In this document: positions 7,501 to 16,179 of the stretch, one piece after another
Layout: each line of letters opens with the position of its first letter
How positions within the stretch are numbered: the first letter of the stretch is position 1
From: a virus
Length of the DNA: 20,389 nt
IMG/VR virus record: IMGVR_UViG_3300028025_003754
Location: 1 to 20,389 of that record
Direction: 5' to 3' (one strand)
Translations under genes and position numbers: made by a program
The notes under the pieces: model-generated
Seen by the model: the letters and a program-made list of their open reading frames with translations, nothing else
Database searches by the model: none
What the model was told of the DNA's origin: nothing

Positions 7501-8587
7501 CAATACCTTCACCATACCCAGTATATAATCCTAAATTAACCTGATTTACTTTATCACTCTTTGGTGATTGTTGTCCTTTTTCTATGTTACCCGGAACTTG
7601 TCTTTTATCCATTAAAGCATGAACACGAAGAACTCGCATTGCTTCTTGTCTTGCAAACTCCACTCTATCTAATTTAAGAGCATCTTTGATACGATATTTC
7701 TTACCAGTTGCTGGGTCTGCAATTTCCATATTCATTATGTTGTCCCAATCTACTGAATCTGGTTCGTAATCAATATCACCCTCAATTGTCATTAACTTAT
7801 CATAGTATTTAGGGTCTTCAAATATATGGTCTCTTGCAATTTCAGATGCTATTCTAATATCAGTAGTGTGTTCCATTTCTACATTCACACCCTTCTTAAA
7901 TTCTTTCTTTATAGTATCTAAATCTACTTTATGTTTATCAGCGATTTGTGCTAATGTCATACCTTTGGATAATCCACCAGGTATAAATTCCTTTTCTTCA
8001 TTCAACCCTTTATCTAACATTTGGAATACATCTTTATTGTATTTACCAAAGAACTTTTGAAATTGTTTTTCTTTTTCATCTGGTGATAAATTACTACGGA
8101 ACATATTTCTAACATCGGTTGCACCAAATGAGTTTGATGGGGTTTTAGAATACACATAACCCTTTGTCATATAACCTTCCATATCCTTATCGTTTTTATA
8201 AGGTTTGAAATACTGTCCACCTAAACGCATTGCATCTTTTTCACCCAATGCTATAATAAGCGCAGTTGTTGCATCATTAAAATCGCGTAAGATTTCTACG
8301 GGTTGGTATGGTGATTTTACTTGAATGAATTTTGATGGTGAAACACCAAATACTTTAACTGCAATATCACGTTTCTCATTAAAAGAAAGTGGTGATTTAT
8401 TTGAGTCTTGCACATTAGATGTTGCAATATATACATTTTTTGCTCCAAATACAGAACAAAGGTGTTTGTATGTTTTATAGTGGCCAGCGTGGAATGGTTG
8501 AAATCTTCCCCCAAATACAACTACTTTTTCCTTTACCGATTCGGTCAGTAAGAAAGTTTCCACTAAATAGTTTGATAATTCATTCAT
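4586..8587 (-). CDS. Giant protein with cytidylyltransferase-like N-terminus and ligase-type nucleotidyltransferase C-terminus
   Basis: Two nucleotidyltransferase domains flank a long middle. Residues 20-165 form a cytidylyltransferase-like Rossmann fold with GGRFQPFHAGH (26-36; the HxGH signature is 33-36) and the C-terminal FGATDVR (154-160), matching the ISSTxxR motif of NMN/FMN adenylyltransferases. Residues 230-265 (VEMEHTTDIRIASEIARDHI) resemble DUF5661. Residues 543-605 are Gly-rich and hydrophobic, possibly membrane-active. Residues 685-765 contain AELTGFFKRLAKNKKKF, a conserved phage segment. A His/Asp-rich linker (870-930) leads to 936-1333, where EKTDGQA (KxDG, K978), IEVI (E1062), AEGIVF (E1305) and VFKL (K1317) reproduce motifs I, III, IV and V of the ATP-dependent ligase/capping superfamily (DUF6267-like). 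It is long for either family. Substrates are unknown; NAD or nucleic-acid end repair, or an injected virion enzyme, are inferences. Confidence 0.88.
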   Translation of the reverse strand: MNELSNYLVETFLLTESVKEKVVVFGGRFQPFHAGHYKTYKHLCSVFGAKNVYIATSNVQDSNKSPLSFNEKRDIAVKVFGVSPSKFIQVKSPYQPVEILRDFNDATTALIIALGEKDAMRLGGQYFKPYKNDKDMEGYMTKGYVYSKTPSNSFGATDVRNMFRSNLSPDEKEKQFQKFFGKYNKDVFQMLDKGLNEEKEFIPGGLSKGMTLAQIADKHKVDLDTIKKEFKKGVNVEMEHTTDIRIASEIARDHIFEDPKYYDKLMTIEGDIDYEPDSVDWDNIMNMEIADPATGKKYRIKDALKLDRVEFARQEAMRVLRVHALMDKRQVPGNIEKGQQSPKSDKVNQVNLGLYTGYGEGIVKEASVKGSGYSPQILNQLVKNPDTGEDIKVSSALNYDRDHPAYKAAMMLVAKMGGSDKQKLQKVKQKAQKPKDTALNPQAKASVGKVAKTLTDKPEVLRNYINQKLTKWSNKEKEFFRGAHKAQSKERRSFGKWIGDKAKGIVKGVVREAKHLGHELDVAGAGFKAVFSGQKPDESQKKAMIAIGKTVGLTVASMVVTGGIGAVIGHGVTGLMGSLSVHLAEHMASEVIIGGAIKAAINAGTENITDETYIEWFTLQLADNMINGAIPAAVWAKTIDSYNKDKEEGKVSEKDWEGPNELKEMAKADMDKVEKYADSQLSPEDVVLGKETDHFFQRLNDPRNGKEISPAELTGFFKRLAKNKKKFLEFVKQYNEFVVKDKRTGINIPFMVQANKLIAKTIMRKDDFKSSTPVYTTENKLTEISKGIFGGTIKIGGQPVKIEVELVGADNKTREFITKVVHIDSKYFSKLPIGSTFRIPARVFRAPGGGWYKVKHSAFEAINTKNHEPHGTADNNFNHHHKTSTYAPDYGYEPELDTIDFDDDNRKKQPGHQTDTKDTQNRGYEPIKKSVKESLIMEGGAYGHMNHPFDSSINLTFGDLKTIVNKALDGNLGVVREKTDGQALAISWKNGRLIAARNKSHLQNAGADAMDANGVAAKFGGRGGLTDAYNFAMKDMENALRSLGKAELDKFFQNGKVFMNIEVIWPTSVNVIPYGQALLVFHNALEYNEAGNPIGQIKGAENKLGALIKKVNASVQSKYTIQGPPITKLPKNEDLSKLKPKYISMINKLQSEFGLGDKAGISDYHQAWWKNFIKKSGKTLAPLEVEGLIKRWAFDDKSFGIRSIGDDKAKTWADGVEKQDKSKITKENIMKFEEIFLGVGSDVMSFMSSVLTVAPDSALQQIRSRLDATVAQVKAEGTPAQIAKLELELKRINSIGGFDKIVPAEGIVFNYKGNVFKLTGAFASLNQLLGIFY

Positions 8588-8591
8588 ATAC

Positions 8592-8601
8592 TATAAATAT
8601 A
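8592..8601. promoter_or_regulatory. TATAAATATA motif directly before the double-nucleotidyltransferase gene
   Basis: An exact copy of the recurrent 10-mer lies 4 bp before the ATG at 8587 and fills much of the 24-bp spacer. At this distance a promoter would give an almost leaderless mRNA, so a translation-initiation role is as plausible as a promoter. Confidence 0.4.
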
Positions 8602-8611
8602 TACTTTTTAA

Positions 8612-11506
8612 TTAATAGTTAGCACAGGCAGATGCGCAACTGAATCCTTCTGTGTAAGTGTAATAAGTTAAATCATTATCATACGATTGTGGTGAAGCAC
8701 TATACATTATTCTGTATGAGTAATTACCATCCGTTGAATAATAACTACCATTACTCAACGATGTACCTGCACCTGTTTTTACTATATTTTCACCTTGATA
8801 AGTGCAAGTTCCACAATCATATTTTTCAGCTAAATAGAAATTGTCAGGACTATATCCACAATCAACTGAATTTGATTCAATAAGTTGATTATATGTTCCA
8901 CAATTTCCGTTTGTATATGTTCCCCACTTATCCCAATTATTTGTTCCAGTACAATAAGTACTCAATAAAGCACCAGCGGCTGGACAACCTGTGATATTAA
9001 TACTATAATTTGCTCCTTTATTACTACTATCAGTTATTATCAACGTAACGTTTCCCGATAATCCACATACAGATGTGTATGTTGGATAATCATACCAAAT
9101 TGCTCCATTATCAACACTAAATCTTCTATTTTGACCAGTACCATTGCTCATTACTATATTTTCAATACACCCAGTTGATGTAGTCCAAGTAGCAGATACT
9201 CTAACATACCCACACCCACCCGGAGGTCCACCTTCGGCATATTCTTCAAGTACAGATGGATTTGAGCCACAAAAGCCATCTGCAATTTGGCCAATTAGTG
9301 ACCAATTGTTTGTACCACCACAATATGTATATAATATTGTTCCAGCCGTTGGGCAAACGCTTGTATCGTTTACATATACTGTATTAGCGTATGTTTGAAT
9401 TTGTCCACTATATGAATTAATCCTTAACGCCATTAAAATGGTTTCTTGTCCTTCACTAGTTGAATCATTCACCAAAGTTTTTGAAAAAGTACCAGTACCG
9501 GAACTTATGGTAACGAATGCTTGGTTTGCTCCATCGGTAAAATCATCACCATTTGTTGTTCCTTCATTTGTTATATATAACACCGTACCATTATCCACAT
9601 CGGTTGTATTAACTGTCCAAGTAATAGTATCACCCTCATTGGCTGATGTAGTATTTGGTGAAATTGAATAAGTAGGTGTTTTACTTGTATCATCTACATT
9701 TACGGTATTTGATGTTGCTAAATTAGAACCACCCAAACCAGTCTTTAATATTATAATAATACTTTCACCACCTTCTGTGATTTTATCTGTTCTTAAAGTT
9801 TTAGAAAGGGTTGCAATATTATTGTTAATACTTATAAAATCTTCGTTAATTCCATCTGTAAAATCATCACCATTTGTTGAACCAGCATTCACCCAATACA
9901 AAGATGTATTTTGAAGATTTGTCGTATTTATTGTCCAAGTTACGGTTCTATTATTTGTTTCGTTTACCGATGTTGTTGATGGTGATATTGAAAATGTAGG
10001 GGTTGTTATATTTAAATAACTTCGTCCTTTATTACTACTATCTCTAATTGCTAAATTATAACTTGTACCCAAAGATAAACCACCAACACTAGTATTTGCA
10101 GGGTAATCGTACCAAGTTGCACCATTATTAACACTAAATTGTCTACCTACACCACTACCATCCGACATTGAATTGATAAATATTACACCATTCCCATTAC
10201 CATCAAAACCAACACTATATGTTGCCTGAACTCTTACAAACCCACAATTGGTTTCACTATATGCTTCTTGTAATATGTTTGTAGTCCCACAATTACCATC
10301 TGCAACCGTCCACCAATAATTCCAATTACCTTGCCCCACACCAGATGATGCACAAAAATCACTTATATACGTCCCATAAGCAGGACATGCACTTGTATCA
10401 TCCACAGTAACGGTGGCGGCGGTAGCTACTGTTGTGCCCGATGTAGAACCTGTCTTTAATTCAATAATTATAGTTTCAGAACCTTCTGATGTATTATCTG
10501 GTATTAATGTTTTAGAAAACGAAGCACCATTATTTTGAATAGTTACCATACCCGAATTATTAGTTTCTGTAAAATCCGAACCATCGGTTGAACCAACATT
10601 TATCCAATATAAATTAGTTCCGTTTTGAACATCCGATGTTGTGATTGTCCAAGTTACTGTTTTATTATCAGTTTCATTTACAGATGTTTTGTCGGGTGCA
10701 ATTGCATACGATGGTGCTTTACTTGTATCGTTTACGGTTACGGTTGATGATGTAGCTACAATTGGACCAGATATTGCGGATGTTCTTAAATTAAGAATAA
10801 TAGTTTCTGACCCATCGGATGTTACATCGTTTGTTAATGCTCTTGTAATTGTGGCACTATTACCACTTATAGTTACATTACCACTATTGGCATTATCAGT
10901 AAAATCTGGTCCAGTTGTTGTACCAGAATTTGTCCAATATAAAACAGTTGCATTTGGAACATTAGTGGTAGTAACGGTAAATATAACAGAACTACCTTCG
11001 TTTACTGAATTAACATTTGGTGCTATTGCATAGGTTGGTGCTAAACTAGTGTCATTTACACTTACCGCTACCGATGTAGCCACAACCGTACCAGAAGTAG
11101 AAACTGTCCTTAATTGAATAATTATAGTTTCAGTACCTTCCGTTGCAGCATCACTTGCTAAAGTTCTAGAAAGTGTGCCTGTATTACTATTTATTGTAAT
11201 TGTACCACTATTGGCTCCACCATTAAAATCTACTCCAGTTGTTGTACCACTATTTGTCCAATATAATATAGTTCCATTTGGAAGATTTGTTGTAGTAATT
11301 GTCCAAGTTACAGTACCACCCTCATTTACGGATGTTACATTGGGTGTAATTGTATAACCAGTACCAGCTAAACCTAAAAACTCCGTCATACTATCGGGTT
11401 CATCTAAATTATAATAAGCAGCATAAGCACGTATTGAGTTGGATGATAACCCAGTTTCCGTTTTTACTTGACTCATTGATATTGAACCCGATGTAGGTAA
11501 AGCCAT
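8612..11506 (-). CDS. Modular phage adhesin/fiber with Calx-beta-like and Cys-rich repeats
   Basis: Probably a virion surface or tail-fiber protein that binds the host. Residues 1-48 (MALPTSGSISMSQVKTETGL ...) are a short N-terminal motif common to phage structural proteins. Five beta-sandwich modules of about 104 residues resembling Calx-beta domains follow at 51-153, 158-262, 267-372, 504-608 and 612-716, each with a SVNEG-type opening, a LYW.N.GTT.G.DF core, an EG.ETI strand and a V.V.DTS ending. Three Cys-rich modules start at 374, 718 and 841 (CPAYGTY/CPTAGT/CPAAGA, a later NW, then GNCG or GFCG). Two FSV.NGA.WYDYP modules sit at 457-500 and 795-838. No enzyme motif is seen. Its ATG overlaps the stop of the larger fiber gene by one base (TAATG), so the two are probably translationally coupled. 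Confidence 0.85.
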   Translation of the reverse strand: MALPTSGSISMSQVKTETGLSSNSIRAYAAYYNLDEPDSMTEFLGLAGTGYTITPNVTSVNEGGTVTWTITTTNLPNGTILYWTNSGTTTGVDFNGGANSGTITINSNTGTLSRTLASDAATEGTETIIIQLRTVSTSGTVVATSVAVSVNDTSLAPTYAIAPNVNSVNEGSSVIFTVTTTNVPNATVLYWTNSGTTTGPDFTDNANSGNVTISGNSATITRALTNDVTSDGSETIILNLRTSAISGPIVATSSTVTVNDTSKAPSYAIAPDKTSVNETDNKTVTWTITTSDVQNGTNLYWINVGSTDGSDFTETNNSGMVTIQNNGASFSKTLIPDNTSEGSETIIIELKTGSTSGTTVATAATVTVDDTSACPAYGTYISDFCASSGVGQGNWNYWWTVADGNCGTTNILQEAYSETNCGFVRVQATYSVGFDGNGNGVIFINSMSDGSGVGRQFSVNNGATWYDYPANTSVGGLSLGTSYNLAIRDSSNKGRSYLNITTPTFSISPSTTSVNETNNRTVTWTINTTNLQNTSLYWVNAGSTNGDDFTDGINEDFISINNNIATLSKTLRTDKITEGGESIIIILKTGLGGSNLATSNTVNVDDTSKTPTYSISPNTTSANEGDTITWTVNTTDVDNGTVLYITNEGTTNGDDFTDGANQAFVTISSGTGTFSKTLVNDSTSEGQETILMALRINSYSGQIQTYANTVYVNDTSVCPTAGTILYTYCGGTNNWSLIGQIADGFCGSNPSVLEEYAEGGPPGGCGYVRVSATWTTSTGCIENIVMSNGTGQNRRFSVDNGAIWYDYPTYTSVCGLSGNVTLIITDSSNKGANYSINITGCPAAGALLSTYCTGTNNWDKWGTYTNGNCGTYNQLIESNSVDCGYSPDNFYLAEKYDCGTCTYQGENIVKTGAGTSLSNGSYYSTDGNYSYRIMYSASPQSYDNDLTYYTYTEGFSCASACANY
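9359..11356 (-). repeat. Coding repeat block: Calx-beta-like modules interrupted by a Cys-rich cassette
   Basis: Three adjacent modules (10391-11356) and two more (9359-9997) encode similar beta-sandwich units of about 104 codons. A Cys-rich plus FSV/WYDYP cassette lies between the blocks, and a second such cassette follows the second block. The repeats have diverged in sequence, which points to old duplications rather than a recent expansion. Confidence 0.75.
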
Positions 11507-14500
11507 TACTTATTATTTTTTAATTCATCTATTTGAGATTGTAACTCTTTCATTCCTTCGATTAAAAGTGCTACTAATTTTTCATAATGAACACCTTTAT
11601 AACCATTATCTCTAGTTACAACTATTTCTGGTAAAACACTTTCTATTTCTTGTGCAATTACACCAACATCATTTCCACTATGAGAATGTATTTCATCAAA
11701 TCCACTCAACCATTGAAATGTATTACCACTAATTTTTAAGATTTTATCCATTGAATTTGGTATTCTCTGTATATTGGTTTTTAATCTTATATCCGAAGAT
11801 GTATTTGCAGTTAAATCACCAGTCAAACTCATAGAACCAGTAACCGATACCTTCCCTCCAATCAAAACTATATCACCGCTCTGTGCTCCTCTATCTACTT
11901 TAAAGTAATTGTTGGTATCACGAATAACTTGCATACCACCTGCGATTATTTCGGTTTTACCAACATCAAATGATACAGTAGCAGATTTTACTGCTGGTGT
12001 ATTTATAAATCCAGTTAAGGTTGTAATACCACCCACATCATAACCCAATAAATTTACATTTTGTACAAACGGAACTATATAATATATACTATCTTCTAAT
12101 AAAATTGATGTTGAAAATGTTCTGTCTGTATAATCAGGTAATGAATTTGTACCAGCAGCTGCATTAGAATTTGCAACTGTATTAGATAGAGTTGCTACAA
12201 TAGTACCGGTATTACTACCCTTTCTAATCAAATACCCATAAGTTGTACTTATACTATTTAAAGAAACACTAGGAGTTGCTTCCATATACGAATAACCAGC
12301 TTCGCCAAGTGCTGTTATTTTTAGTGTAGCAGTTTTACCAACATTTGCACCTGATGCGGTGAATGTTAAATTTTGACCTGTGTATGTTATTTGTGTAGAA
12401 TTATAATAAGATGCACCAGATGAGCCATTTGCAACATCATCGGATGCTACTTGGAAATTACCGGTTATACCACCACTTGTATTTATTGAACCACCAGTTC
12501 TAGATGTAAATTCAGTACCACCATTTATATCAACTTTAAGTTCTCCACTATCATCATATACTTCAATTGCTGGTCTTGCTGCGTTTAATGAAACTTTACC
12601 ATTTAGAGTTACATTATTTTCTATTGAACTTGCGTTAATTGTCCAAAAATTATTACCAAACCCAAATCTACCACTATCTGCATTTACTTTACCGGTCAAA
12701 ATTGCATTTCTAGCAGTTAAATCACCAGTTGAGGTTACACTAAAATTATTACCATTTGTAAATGTATTACCAATTATATTTGATGCCGTTATAGTACCAC
12801 TAATATTTGCATTTGTAGCAGTTAATACTCCTGCAGGTGTAACTCTAAATGGTGCAGAACCAAATGTTGCATTACCCAAATATATACCACTACTATCTGC
12901 TTTAAATATACTATTACCACTGCCGATTTCAATTGTACCACCGATTAATGCACCACTAAATGTACCAGTTGCACCATTTAATGCACCTGCAATAGTTAAA
13001 GATGAACCATCCCATAGTAACGAATTGGTAGAGGATTTTAAAGAAAGTTTTCCACTTGTCCCATCACTACCTATCCATGCTCCCACATTATTATAGCCTT
13101 TGGTTGCTTGTCCAATTGAAATATATGGGGATGTTGTACCACCCGCAATAGTAATATTTGCATTACCACTTGAGTTAGTACCAACGTTTATTGTATTTTG
13201 TACATACGATTCTCTAAATATTGCAATTTCAGCTGCTACAAAAAACGAATCAGTTCCTAATGATTCCCAAAACGAAGTTTGAGTATCGGGTTGTTTATTT
13301 AAGTTTGTAGTTGCGTTTGTGTTTGTGGCATAATATGTCCCATTATACAAAACTGCATCTCTACGGGTTGGGAAATCATCGGTATCATAATATGTTGTTG
13401 TAGAACTCCATGGTCCTCTAAATACTACACCCGGCCCGTTTCCACCATCTGCACCATTCGTACCATTAGTTCCGTTTGTACCATTATTACCATCGTTGGT
13501 TACATTTACACTATGTGTTTTTGTTATAGTCCCACTTGTACCTTCCGAATTTACATAAGTAATTGTAACACTCGTAGCAGTACCAGCATCAGTAGTTGGT
13601 TTAGTTGGTGTAATTGTTCCACTACTATTAGTTCCACCACTTATACTTGATACTCTAAAAGTTGAATTAGCATACGGAACTGAATCATCGTAGGTATAGT
13701 TAGAACCACCTTCGTTTACTGAAATTGTAAATGTAGATGGTGTTCCATATGAACCCGAATTTGTTTTAGTAATTGCCTGTGCATCACTTGAAAATAAAGC
13801 AACAACTACTGGTGCGGCTTTCTTTGCTTTTGAATATGTTACTACTTTTGTTACATCGGTAGTATCACCGGCACCATCCTTATATCTTACTAATAAACTC
13901 AATGAACCACTATCGTTTGTTAGAGATGTTATACCATATGTAGCATCATCGGGTGTTGTATCATTAGCAACACAATTGGTTTCTGTTGCTGATATTATAT
14001 CAAATCTATTATTTGTAGTTAATCCTTCGTTTCGTATAATATCTTCACCACCCACTTTTACAATCACCGAACCACTTGTCAGAATAAACGAACCGCTTGC
14101 TACAAAACCAGTTGAAAGTGCAGGTAAAGTTACGTTTTCATTTGTTAATGAAACTGATAATCCATCTAATATTTTTACAGGAGTTATTTTAATAGCATCT
14201 GAAAATTGGTTTCCAAATTGGTCAGAACCTGATATACTATAAATTGTTTCACTCGTTGAATATGGGTACGATGAACCAGCCAAAGTATAAGTATCAACTC
14301 CATTTGTAGAATTTGTAGATACAAATGTTAATGGTGGCTTTCCACTTCCAGAATTTACAGTTAATGGGGTTGAAGCAGATGCTAAATTTTTACGTTTAGC
14401 TTCTATTGTTATAGTTTGTCCATTTGGGTTTAGGGATAAATCAGTTGCTTTATAAATAAATTGATTTGTATTTGCAGTTACAAATAGACCAGGTGCGTTT

Positions 14501-16176
14501 TCACCATCTTCAAATCTGTAAATTGTTTCATACTCATTTAACCCATCACACGATGCAGTATATGTTATAGAACCAACCAGTATAGATGATACACTACCAC
14601 TAAAATTAGCAATAGTTAAACTTGCACCACTATCCCCCGCGTTTGTCAAAAGACCAGGATATGCTCCCGCATAACTGGCAGGAACTATATAATTACCATT
14701 AGAATCGAATGCCGCAGATGCATAAGTAACTGAACCCGATAAGTTAGTTTTACTAATTGAAAACCCAACTTGTTGAAACTGCGGATTACCAAACGAGCCA
14801 CTACTAAAACGGAACGCCGTTCTATCTGATTCAAATGTTAGTATTTTTGATGGTAAATTATTACCACCCGTAAATGTTTGAGAACCGGTTACTGCTACTG
14901 GAATATAGTTATTATTTACATCAAAGAACTCAAACTTAAAGTTGAATGTTTCATTTGATATATTAGTTGGCATTGATACAATAAACGATACCTCATTTGG
15001 TGAGAACACAGTTTCGGATGATGCTCTTAAACTAACATCTTTTAAAAACCAATTACCTTGCGTTTGTTTAAAGTATAAAGATGCAGATGGTTCTGATTTT
15101 GGTAATGTAAATTGAGATATATAATTTGTAAAATCTTTGGTTGGAAATAATCCAGTAAGTGTATCTACTTTTACATCACCATTTTGAGAGCCACTAACAT
15201 GCAGTTCTAAATTACTTTGTGATGAACCAGTATAGAAAGCATCAAATGCTAATTCATAAACAGTTACATCACTTAAATCCAATTTAGGTATATGTGAAAA
15301 ATTACCATTACCATTCAGTTTAACCGCAGTTGAACCTGAAAATTGATTTGTGTTTAATGTTGCCGTTAGAGAGCCACTATTCCAAAATTTAGAAAGAACT
15401 TCCGAATTAAAAAATCCAGTATCAGTTACTACACTACCAGTTGCCTCAAATGATTGTAATAATTCTTTTGCTTCAATTTGTATATCTTGTATTAATTCAA
15501 AATCACTAACAGTACCCTCCGATGAGCGATATACTTTTACACGCTTTACATCACCTGCAAATGTATCTAAACGAGATAGTTTTATATTGGCATAAGATGC
15601 AATTATAGCAGATGGCGTAACTGTTGAACCAGAAACATTGTAAATTGGTTTTAGTAATTCAGTAATTGTTGCTCTTGGCCTTAAAAAGAAACGAACACGA
15701 GTTGTGTTAGCAAGAGTTGGGTTTATATTTGCAGTACCTACATAACGAATATTGTACTTACCCTTCCATATTTCAGGAACTTCGGTTTTACTACCATCAT
15801 TATCGTAGTATTTTAACTCGCCTAAAATTGTAATGGTACAAGGACCAAATGCAGTTGAGTCAATTGCTTGAGCAACGCTATCCGTTGGATAAACATAAAC
15901 TGCTATTACTTTTGATATACCTTCATAGTATTCAGGAGAACCATCTGAACTTTCGGTATAAACTACTCTACCAGTTGAATCACGAATTTGAACTAACACT
16001 TCCGTATTTGGTTCTAAATAATCAGTACCTGCAATTAGGAATGCGTTTTTACCACCTGTAAATGTATCAGGTAATTCGGTGAGATTAAAATATTGTGATG
16101 TTACTCGTCTATCTTCTAAAAATACAGATTTTAATTCTAATCTATTATCGGGAGCAACTTTAACTTCTACTGCCAT
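11506..16176 (-). CDS. Large tail fiber/spike with collagen-like segment and S74 self-cleaving chaperone
   Basis: A trimeric host-recognition fiber is the likely role. The N-terminal half (1-890) is beta-rich, with a possible carbohydrate-binding jelly-roll around 265-385 and Ig-like repeats beyond it. Seven G-X-Y triplets occupy 896-916. Residues 918-972 (FRGPWSSTTTYYDTDDF ... YNGTYYA ... FWESLG) resemble a CBM5/12-type sugar-binding domain. Residues 1060-1240 have beta-helix-like G-T-I/G-LTA repeats (VLTATNANISGTITASNI). The C-terminus is a peptidase S74 intramolecular chaperone: SDIRLK places the predicted Ser1461/Lys1466 dyad at the same spacing as endosialidase 911/916, followed by GVIAQE and a short coiled coil (1533-1555). 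Cleavage would release about 96 residues after trimer folding. The ATG lies 3 bp after a strong hairpin; no Shine-Dalgarno is visible. Confidence 0.92.
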   Translation of the reverse strand: MAVEVKVAPDNRLELKSVFLEDRRVTSQYFNLTELPDTFTGGKNAFLIAGTDYLEPNTEVLVQIRDSTGRVVYTESSDGSPEYYEGISKVIAVYVYPTDSVAQAIDSTAFGPCTITILGELKYYDNDGSKTEVPEIWKGKYNIRYVGTANINPTLANTTRVRFFLRPRATITELLKPIYNVSGSTVTPSAIIASYANIKLSRLDTFAGDVKRVKVYRSSEGTVSDFELIQDIQIEAKELLQSFEATGSVVTDTGFFNSEVLSKFWNSGSLTATLNTNQFSGSTAVKLNGNGNFSHIPKLDLSDVTVYELAFDAFYTGSSQSNLELHVSGSQNGDVKVDTLTGLFPTKDFTNYISQFTLPKSEPSASLYFKQTQGNWFLKDVSLRASSETVFSPNEVSFIVSMPTNISNETFNFKFEFFDVNNNYIPVAVTGSQTFTGGNNLPSKILTFESDRTAFRFSSGSFGNPQFQQVGFSISKTNLSGSVTYASAAFDSNGNYIVPASYAGAYPGLLTNAGDSGASLTIANFSGSVSSILVGSITYTASCDGLNEYETIYRFEDGENAPGLFVTANTNQFIYKATDLSLNPNGQTITIEAKRKNLASASTPLTVNSGSGKPPLTFVSTNSTNGVDTYTLAGSSYPYSTSETIYSISGSDQFGNQFSDAIKITPVKILDGLSVSLTNENVTLPALSTGFVASGSFILTSGSVIVKVGGEDIIRNEGLTTNNRFDIISATETNCVANDTTPDDATYGITSLTNDSGSLSLLVRYKDGAGDTTDVTKVVTYSKAKKAAPVVVALFSSDAQAITKTNSGSYGTPSTFTISVNEGGSNYTYDDSVPYANSTFRVSSISGGTNSSGTITPTKPTTDAGTATSVTITYVNSEGTSGTITKTHSVNVTNDGNNGTNGTNGTNGADGGNGPGVVFRGPWSSTTTYYDTDDFPTRRDAVLYNGTYYATNTNATTNLNKQPDTQTSFWESLGTDSFFVAAEIAIFRESYVQNTINVGTNSSGNANITIAGGTTSPYISIGQATKGYNNVGAWIGSDGTSGKLSLKSSTNSLLWDGSSLTIAGALNGATGTFSGALIGGTIEIGSGNSIFKADSSGIYLGNATFGSAPFRVTPAGVLTATNANISGTITASNIIGNTFTNGNNFSVTSTGDLTARNAILTGKVNADSGRFGFGNNFWTINASSIENNVTLNGKVSLNAARPAIEVYDDSGELKVDINGGTEFTSRTGGSINTSGGITGNFQVASDDVANGSSGASYYNSTQITYTGQNLTFTASGANVGKTATLKITALGEAGYSYMEATPSVSLNSISTTYGYLIRKGSNTGTIVATLSNTVANSNAAAGTNSLPDYTDRTFSTSILLEDSIYYIVPFVQNVNLLGYDVGGITTLTGFINTPAVKSATVSFDVGKTEIIAGGMQVIRDTNNYFKVDRGAQSGDIVLIGGKVSVTGSMSLTGDLTANTSSDIRLKTNIQRIPNSMDKILKISGNTFQWLSGFDEIHSHSGNDVGVIAQEIESVLPEIVVTRDNGYKGVHYEKLVALLIEGMKELQSQIDELKNNK

Positions 16177-16179
16177 ATT

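Noticed and set aside
10641-11033. Plus-strand open frame of 130 codons inside the adhesin gene
   Set aside because: It is antisense to Thr/Ser/Val-rich repeat coding sequence, which naturally gives Val/Ala/Ser-rich open frames in the opposite strand; no start signal or known motif.
13429-13491. Short tandem DNA repeat as a CRISPR-like or regulatory array
   Set aside because: The repeated 9-base pattern is simply the coding sequence of the collagen-like triplets in the fiber.
8612-16176. Bacterial surface adhesin or secretion-system cargo origin for the two large beta-rich genes
   Set aside because: No signal peptide or sorting domain is present, and the S74 domain and phage gene neighbours on both sides point to virion fibers.
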